A stretch of DNA of 64,000 bases from Antedon mediterranea (Eukaryota; Echinodermata; Crinoidea; Comatulida; Antedonidae). The stretch lies in the NCBI RefSeq assembly GCF_964355755.1, contig NC_092671.1, positions 33,995,304 through 34,059,303 on the forward strand, given 5' to 3'. Numbering within the stretch: the stretch's first letter is position 1; each line of letters opens with the position of its first letter. Below, piece by piece: positions 57,026 through 64,000 of the stretch. The translations under genes and the position numbers were made by a program. A model generated the notes under the pieces. That model ran no database searches and was not told where the DNA came from. It worked only from the letters and a program-made list of their open reading frames with translations.

Positions 57026-58585
57026 ATTCTTCTTTCTTTCCGCCACTTTTGTTCGCGACGTTTCTCTTCAACGTGTTAACATAACATGTTGTAACTTGGT
57101 CAACATTTAGACATTTAACTGAAGTTGTGCAGCCAAGCTTTTGGACGTTGTCAGATACGCGTAGCGTAAGTTACGCGCTATTTTCTGAAAATCTTAAATC
57201 GGTCATAACTTCGAAACCGATAAATATTTTTTAACGAAGTTTTCAGCCAAGTTTTCTTCACATCAATGGCTAACTTTTTCGATCTCTAGAAAATTTTTGG
57301 AGACTAGAAAATTTTCGCGTAAATTGCGTTTGAAATTTTAAAATTCTCCAAATTTGTACACGCTGTTTCTCTGCAACGCGTTAACATAACATGTTGTAAC
57401 TTGGTCAACATATTGACATCTAACTGAAATTGTGCAGCCAAGCTTTTGGACGCTGTCAGAGGCGCGTATCGTAAGTTACGCGCGATTTTCTGAAAATCTT
57501 AAATTGATCATAACTTTGAAACAGATAAATATTTTTTAACGTAATTTTCAGCCACGTTTGCTTCACATCAATTGTTAACTTTTTTAACCCTAACGAATTT
57601 TGTAACATTCGAAAGTGCGCGCGTAAACGGCGTTTGAAATTCTAAAATGCTTGAAATTAATTTCTGATTAAATTAGAGCACGATTCAGGTCATTTTAAGC
57701 GTTTAAAAAATTGCCACTGGTGCGCACATTTTTACGCGCGCACGGCGCAGGGAACGCGTATGAGCATTTCTTTTACACGATTTATGTTTTTAAATCTTGG
57801 GTTAACAATTTTACGTTATTTTATTCACTATTCAACTTGAAATGGCGTTCTACCAGCACGTTAAACATGACTGGTTGCGCAGAAAAACCTCAAAAAATTG
57901 TGAAAATGTTGCAAAATATGTCTACTTTTAAAAACGATACAGTTCATCAGAATGCAAGGTTACCCCTATTTTTTATTTTTATTTCTTGCAGTTTATGAAT
58001 CATAGATCTGATTTATAATAATTTTTAATGTTAAAACGTGTTTGATGGCTATATTATTTTCATATTAAATATAATTTTCGAAATTGTTATCATCAAACAA
58101 ACAATAACATATTCAAAGAGCAAAACAATAAACATAACGTTTATCTTTTTTCTTTACATGTTAATATATAAAACTTGAAAGTATGCACTTTGCTAATATG
58201 TCACTGTTTAAAATTTGTGAAGATTTCATCATAGTAAAATTTATGATTTAAGTTTGATATGTAATAATCAACTTGCATCGAGGGGATTCACGACATACCG
58301 AATGAACGAGGATTCTTTCTTCGGATTTTCTTCAGCAGGTGCTCATATGGCTCGATGTGTAGTGCAACCGACTTTGGTATCAGAGGTACCGGGTTCAAAT
58401 CTCATCACGGGAAAACAATTAAATAAAAGGATTTGTTTGGTTATTACACTGAAAGGGCAGTTTTAATTTTGAATAGGCTACTTTTTTGGAAAAGTCACAA
58501 CTGAAAAGTACTTGAATGCGCAAGATATGTTTTGTTGCGGGTGGATAACCAAACTCGTCCTCAAGTGACGAGTTCAGATCTAGTT
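57026..58585 (+). mobile_element. HINE family B (long form), copy B6 lacking the 5' hairpin
   Basis: Starts ATTCTTCTTTCTTTCCGCC after CTAGTT, has the duplicated 5' segment (about 57050 and 57360) and ends with the canonical B 3' terminus. Closest in its 3' half to B3 (shared GGGTTCAAATCTCATC). Confidence 0.85.
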
Positions 58586-58633
58586 AGGTTATATGCATGA
58601 TATGCATATAACCTCTTGATTCTGTCAGAATCT

Positions 58634-58676
<43 letters not shown>

Positions 58677-60080
58677 TTCTTTCCTTAGCACTATTTGTCC
58701 GTCAATTATCTTGGCATCGGTTTTATCTATCTAAGTCAATTTTTCAGAGTATATTCCTTATGGCCAGGAATCGATGTGGTTATGTTTTCACGGTGCGCAA
58801 TCAAAAATTACGCGGTCTACGCGCGATTTAACAAAATCACGTTTGTAATCATATCTTCACAAACATGAATCACTTTTAAACAAAATTTGGTACTCATAAA
58901 TTTCAGGTCATATTTCATCATATGGCAATACAATTACGTGCGTAGCGCATATAACGCATGCGTACGCGCGCTTAAAATGTTGAAAATTGTCAGAATTTAT
59001 TTTCGATGAAATTAGAGTACGTTTCAGGCAATTTTTAGCGTTTAAAAAATTGCCATGAGTGCGCAGATTTTTGCACGCGCACTGCGCGTCAAACGTTAAT
59101 GCGCACTGTTTGTGTCTGATTACTGTTGTATAACCTTACTTTAATAATATCATCATATTTTATTCACTTTTCAACGCGAAACAGCGTTATACGAGCACGT
59201 CAAAAGTGACGGGCTACGCACGTGTAAGTTAACAAAATGGTGAAAATATGCTAAATTTTAAAATTAAAATATATCGTTAGAATGCTCGGGAACACCTATT
59301 TTTTATTTAATTTTCTTGAAGTGTATGTATCATATGTATGATTTATTATGAAATTAGAAGAACAAAAGTTGATTAAGTCATCATTAATGGCATATTAAAT
59401 TTAACAAAATTAATTTCGACAATCAAACAAATTATAACATTTTCTTAGGCCAAAATAACAAACTTAACGTTAACTTTCTTCCTTAAGAAGTTCATATATT
59501 AAAGTTAAAAGTATATAGTTTGACAGTGCATCATTTTTTTAAATTTTTAAAGATGTCATCATAGTAAAACATTATAATTCATTGCGGTATGTAATAATCT
59601 ATCTGCACCAAAGTGGTTACTGCATAGTAAATACACGGAGGAATTTTTCTCCAAGTTTTATTCAGTTGTGTATGGCTCGATGGTCTGTGCTCGTGTCAAT
59701 GGCATTCAAGGTACCGAGTTCGAGTCTCACCTTGGGAAACGAAATAAGATTTTTTTTTTATTATCCGTATTGTTCAAATTTATTTCTTAGTGTATAGATT
59801 ATACACATGATTTATAATGAAATCTAGATAAAAAGTTACTTTATGTCTTTTTTATTATGTAACAACAAATGCGGTTTATGACATTATACGCAGAGGGATC
59901 TTTGATCGGATTGTGATACCGGCTATGGTGTTCGCGTTAGCAAGGTCCTATCATATATTATAAATAATTAAAGATTCTGAGAAAATCAATCAATCAATAT
60001 ATCTTTTAAAAATCAACTATCTTTATTTAAATCAATGCATATAACCTATAATTCGTCATAGTGACGAATTAAATCTAGTT
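58586..60080 (+). mobile_element. HINE family A, copy A6, complete with 5' hairpin
   Basis: The only single-hairpin, uninterrupted family A element: hairpin GGTTATATGC / GCATATAACC at 58587-58613, then CTCTTGATTCTGTCAGAATC, a TTTA tract, the body, GCATATAACC, AATTCGTC/GACGAATT and AAATCTAGTT. It serves as the reference for the family, about 1.5 kb. Confidence 0.9.
58632..58679. repeat. (TTTA)n microsatellite in the 5' tract of A6
   Basis: About twelve TTTA repeats directly after the hairpin module. This is the same T-rich position at which B1 is inserted in copy A3 and at which hairpin-less copies begin. Confidence 0.9.
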
Positions 60081-61492
60081 TATTTATTCTTTCCTTAGCA
60101 CTATTTTGTCCGTGCATTATCTTGGCATCAGTTTAATCTAGCTAAGTCAAGTTTTCAGAGTATATTCCTCATGGCCAGGAATCGATGTGGTTATATTTTC
60201 ACGATGCGTAATCAAAAATTACGCGGTCTACGCGCGATTTTACGAAATCACGTTTGTAATCATATCTTCACAAGCATGAATCACAATTAAACAAAATTTG
60301 GTACTCATAAATTTCAGGTCATATTTCATCATATGGCAATAAAATTACGTGCGTAGCGCATATAACGCTTGCGTACGCGCGCTTAAAATGTTCAAAATTG
60401 TCAAAATTTATTTTCGATGAAATTAGAGTACGTTTCAGGCAATTTTAAGCGTTTAAAAAAATGCCATGAGTGCGCAGATTTTTGCACGCGCACTGCGCGT
60501 TAAACGTTAATGCGCACTCTTTTTGCCCGATTTCTGTTTTACAATCTTTCTTTAATAATATCATCATATTTGATTCAGGTTTCAACTCGAAATTGCGTTA
60601 TACGAGCACGTCAAAAGTGACTGGCTACGCACGTATAAGTTAACAAAATGGTGAAAATATGCTAAATTTTAAAATTAATATATATCGTCAGAATGCAGGG
60701 GAACACCTATTTTTTATTTCATTTTCTTGAAGTGTATGTATCATATGTATGATTTATTATCAAATAAAGAGAACAAAAGTTGATTAAGTCATCATTAATT
60801 GCATATTAAATTTAAAAAAAATAATTTCGACAATCAAACAAATTATGACATTTTCTTAGGCCAAAATAACAAACTTAACATTAACTTTCTTCCTTCAAAA
60901 ATTCATATATTAAAGTTAAAAGTATGTAGTTTGACAGTGCATCATTTGTATACATTTTAAAGATGTCATCATAGTAAAAAAGTATAATTCATTTCGGTAT
61001 GTAATAATCTATTTGCATCAAAGTGGTTACTGCATAGTAAATACACGAAGGAATTTTTCTACAACTTTTAGTCAGTTGTGTACGGCTCGGTGGTCTGTGC
61101 TCGTGTCTATGGCATTCAAGGTACCGAGATCGAGTCTCACCTTGGGAAACGAAATAAGATTTTTTTTTATTATCCGTATTGTTTGTTCAAATTTATTTCT
61201 TAGTGTATAGATTATACACATGATTTATAATGAAATCTAGATAAAAATTAACTTATGTCTTTATTATTATGTAACAACAAATGTGGTTTATGACATTATA
61301 CGCATATGGATCTTTGATCGGATTGTGATACCGGCTATGGTGTTCGCGTTAGCAAGGTCCTATCATATATTATAAATAATTAAAGATTCTGAGAAAATCA
61401 ATCAATCAATATATCTTTTAAAAATCAATTATCTTTATTTAAATCAATGCATATAACCTATAATTCGTCATAGTGACGAATTAAATCTAGTT
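60081..61492 (+). mobile_element. HINE family A, copy A7 lacking the 5' hairpin
   Basis: Starts TATTTATTCTTTCC after CTAGTT and ends with the canonical 3' hairpin and AAATCTAGTT; most like A3 (shared TTCAACTCGAAATTGCG-type variants). It is the last member of the right-hand array. Confidence 0.85.
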
Positions 61493-61915
61493 TTATATAA
61501 ATTCTCTTTCATTGATGACCCAATTAAATTAACAGCTATTCTATTAAGTTGATAGTTTTATTGTTATTTAGGCTTACTATAAACAGTGGTTAATGGCACT
61601 CTGTATAATAGGATAAACGTATACCTATCAATACAATACAGTAACAATGTATAATAACAAAGTTGTGTAAAAAAAAGAAAACTATTATCTATTGGGTCTC
61701 ATTGACTAGATAATTCTGCGGGGACAACCTTATAATATTAAAAGGACATGGGCACTTTAGAGTGCCCCAAATGGTTGATGAAAGCTTGACAATATGTTTG
61801 TTCTATCACAAAAAACCAACAACAAATACCAAAAAACTGATAACAACATGAACAAAGACCAAGGAGGAAAGTGGCTGCCACACATATATAATGACCTGAT
61901 AGAAGCGAGACGGCC
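61493..61915. other. Flanking stretch, no gene seen
   Basis: Left flank of the TIR element. Short overlapping open frames on both strands lack family resemblance. A short palindrome GGGCACTTTAGAGTGCCC lies near 61750. Confidence 0.4.
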
Positions 61916-61924
61916 GGCCGGGGC

Positions 61925-63017
61925 GCGATTTTTTTTTTCGTACATAAGTTGGGGACCCCATCGTGAAACGTCACAAAATAAACATGAATAATTCATCAGT
62001 TAAATTTTCTTGTTCCGTGTGCACCCAAGCGTATAGCAACAAGAAGTGATTACACAAGTGCGGTACGATTCTAGGCCTATCTCCGCTGATTTCATAATAG
62101 AATAGCGGAGTTTTGTGTGTCTCTAAACCCCTGTATATTCTAGTAGTAGCTGTGTGGGTGTGTGTGACTTGTGTCTTTGGGCTATGTCCAATTACTACTT
62201 AGTTTAATGTTTTGCCTAGCTGTCGATTAGCCTCGACACATTTTGCATAGTGGACGTGTGTGTGAAGAAGAGTGCGCGAAGGCAATCACGTGAATTGACC
62301 TAGAATCCTATACTAGTCCTATTATTGTAGAAAGAATCGTATCGCAGTTGTTGTTCCGTGTGCACCCAAGCGTTCTTGGACATAGCCCAAAGAAAGCTTA
62401 GACCCACAAGAATAAAGAATGTGTATAATTTGTGTACTGTATTTTTTAAATTCTGCTATCAATTATCAAACAATATGCAATGTACTCAAAGGAACTTTAA
62501 AAATGCGCGTATATGAACACATGAGATGGGAAGATTTGACCCACGAGAATAAAAAAATGTATTTTTGTGTAATGTTTATTGTTTAATTTTGCTGACTTAT
62601 TACTCGGATTGTGTCATACCAAAGATAGTGTAACTATCTTTGGTCATACCTAACACACACACACACGTCACACACATCCACACAGCTACTACTAGAATAG
62701 ACATGGGTTTAGAGACTAATAATTAGGTCTAATAGTATCAATAGAAACTATAATTTTAACACGTAATTCTTTAGTAATAAATTATATTAAAAAACACCAT
62801 AAACTAAAGGCCGATTATTTCGACAATCCACACAAAACGCCGCTATTCTTCAACAGCGGAGATAGGCCTAGAATCGTACCGCACTTGTGTAATCACTTCT
62901 TGTTGCTATACGCTTGGGTGCACACGGAACAAGAAAATTTAACTGATGAATTATTCATGTTTATTTTGTGACGTTTCATGAGGGGGTCCCCAACTTATGT
63001 ACGAAAAAAAAAATCGC
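61925..63017. mobile_element. Fold-back TIR element with 9-bp target duplication (Mutator-like by TSD length)
   Basis: Both ends read GCGA, ten Ts, CGTACATAAGTTGGGG inward. Nearly identical arms extend from 61925 to about 62133 and from about 62826 to 63017; pairing resumes deeper (TAGTAGTAGCTGTGTGG at about 62140 and its complement near 62680). The 9-base GGCCGGGGC stands at 61916-61924 and 63018-63026, a perfect target duplication. The interior has a smaller inverted repeat (CTTTGGGCTATGTCCA versus TGGACATAGCCCAAAG) and a hairpin ACCAAAGATAGT / ACTATCTTTGGT near 62620. No transposase is present, so it is non-autonomous. TSD length and long TIRs fit Mutator-like elements, but the superfamily is not proven. 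Confidence 0.85.
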
Positions 63018-63026
63018 GGCCGGGGC

Positions 63027-64000
63027 GGACCCCTAAGGGTTTCACCCAGCGGTATTCAAGTAATAGCTCAGAGAGGGCGCATGTCACAACAACATCACGT
63101 GACTATGCCATGATCAGTGTCGGCAAATCAAGCTGACACCACTACCTTGAAAAAGTGCGATGCTAACGCACGAAATTTTTACCTTCACTAAAAGCGAAAA
63201 TTTAATTTCAAAAATATTTTGGGAAGGACATGATTTTTTCAATTTCATCCAAAAATGATTACATTCATTTATATCGTTTATTTAAACAAAAATTGATATT
63301 ATAACTTATGATTACGATTGTTATTTCTTCAGTGTAAATCAATCATTTTGGTATTTTTCCACGACAACCCCTATTAAGGGAGTAATTTCAGTTGTTGGTT
63401 TGTGTTTCCTGGATAGAAAACACCCATATTAAAGGAACACTTTGGTGGTCACGAAGGTATCCCTTTAATGGTGATTCTACTGTACTTTGTGAAGAAGCAA
63501 TGTAATCTAAAAATTAACCAAAATAGGCCTATACTTTTCAAAATACTGATGCTGATGTCCCATTTATATCAAAAAGTAAAACAATTATCAATAAAACAGA
63601 CGACATATTATATTAATTCATTGTTACATTTTTATTTCTTTGTAGTATAACAAAATGATAATCAATTATTAACTACTATGAAGTAAATGTTTTACTATTG
63701 TGTAGGCCTACGCATTATTATATTAAATTGTAAATCTGCATTATTTATGGGTTTTTTTTATCAATCAATGTTAACTTTATTCGGTTTTTTTTTATTATTA
63801 GTGTTTGTTCGGTGATTGTCTATCAAAGCAGATAGAATCATGTGTTAAACGATGAAGCAAAATATTCAGCTTGTCTAAAACAAAAGTCTTTTGCCTTAGA
63901 AAGATACCATTCGTTTTAATATAATTAATTAATCCAGTCTTTAGGACATGAAGACATACGTAATAAACAGCGTATACCATCTGTTCCTCTACGCATGATG
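63027..64000. other. Right flank, no gene seen
   Basis: Mostly AT-rich with no recognisable coding region, terminal repeat or array. The first 100 bases after the TIR element are more GC-rich (CGGACCCCTAAGGGTTTCAC) and continue the left flank across the insertion. Confidence 0.4.

Noticed and set aside
61738-61996. Overlapping 65-79 codon frames on both strands left of the TIR element
   Set aside because: They run across the TIR element boundary and target duplication and show no known motif.

Overview
This is a eukaryotic window: AT-rich, intron-bearing and repeat-dominated. No bacterial-type operons, rRNA genes or canonical tRNA genes are visible. Frequent GGCCTA/TAGGCC motifs and the type of transposons present suggest an invertebrate deuterostome, perhaps an echinoderm or hemichordate; that assignment is inference.

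Layout. (1) 1-13240 and (2) about 47785-61492 are arrays of non-autonomous Helentron-type elements (HINEs), all on the + strand. There are four families (A, B, C, D). Each copy ends in a 3' hairpin with stem A(A/C)TCGTC / GACGA(G/A)TT followed by (c)aaatctagtt. Full-length copies start with a hairpin (GGTTATATGC in A, GGTTATCCGC in B and D, AGGCTATCGC in C) whose stem reappears just before the 3' hairpin. The 5' hairpin block behaves as a separable module present 0-3 times per body, and one B element sits inside the 5' T-rich tract of an A element. Family A also carries A-box/B-box/T-run signals like a Pol III gene.

(3) 14991-24365 (- strand) is one uninterrupted 3124-codon frame: an autonomous Helentron polyprotein. 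In order it has an N-terminal hydrophobic segment, PHD finger, herpes-tegument-type (C76-like) cysteine protease, OTU protease, a lysine/arginine-rich 18-residue repeat, zinc-binding region, HUH Rep domain with two tyrosines, PIF1-like helicase and APE-like endonuclease. It is flanked by a 0.39-kb x3 array on the left, and by a 90-bp x3 repeat and a 4.4-kb array of ~345-bp units on the right.

(4) 32.7-47.5 kb is a diverged tandem segmental duplication (two units of ~7-8 kb) filled with a ~66-bp AT-rich repeat. The second unit holds a small intact gene that I reconstructed: five coding exons on the - strand (43754-47097), 264 codons before the stop, consensus splice sites and phases that join without a stop. 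Its middle resembles an RPA1-type OB fold. Four broken copies of this gene lie nearby.

(5) 61925-63017 is a 1.09-kb fold-back TIR element with a perfect 9-bp target-site duplication.

The Helentron supplies Rep, helicase and endonuclease activities of the kind the HINEs would need in trans, but I could not find HINE-type ends on it, so whether this copy mobilises them is open. An RPA-like ssDNA-binding gene beside a rolling-circle element is suggestive but not proof of cooperation.
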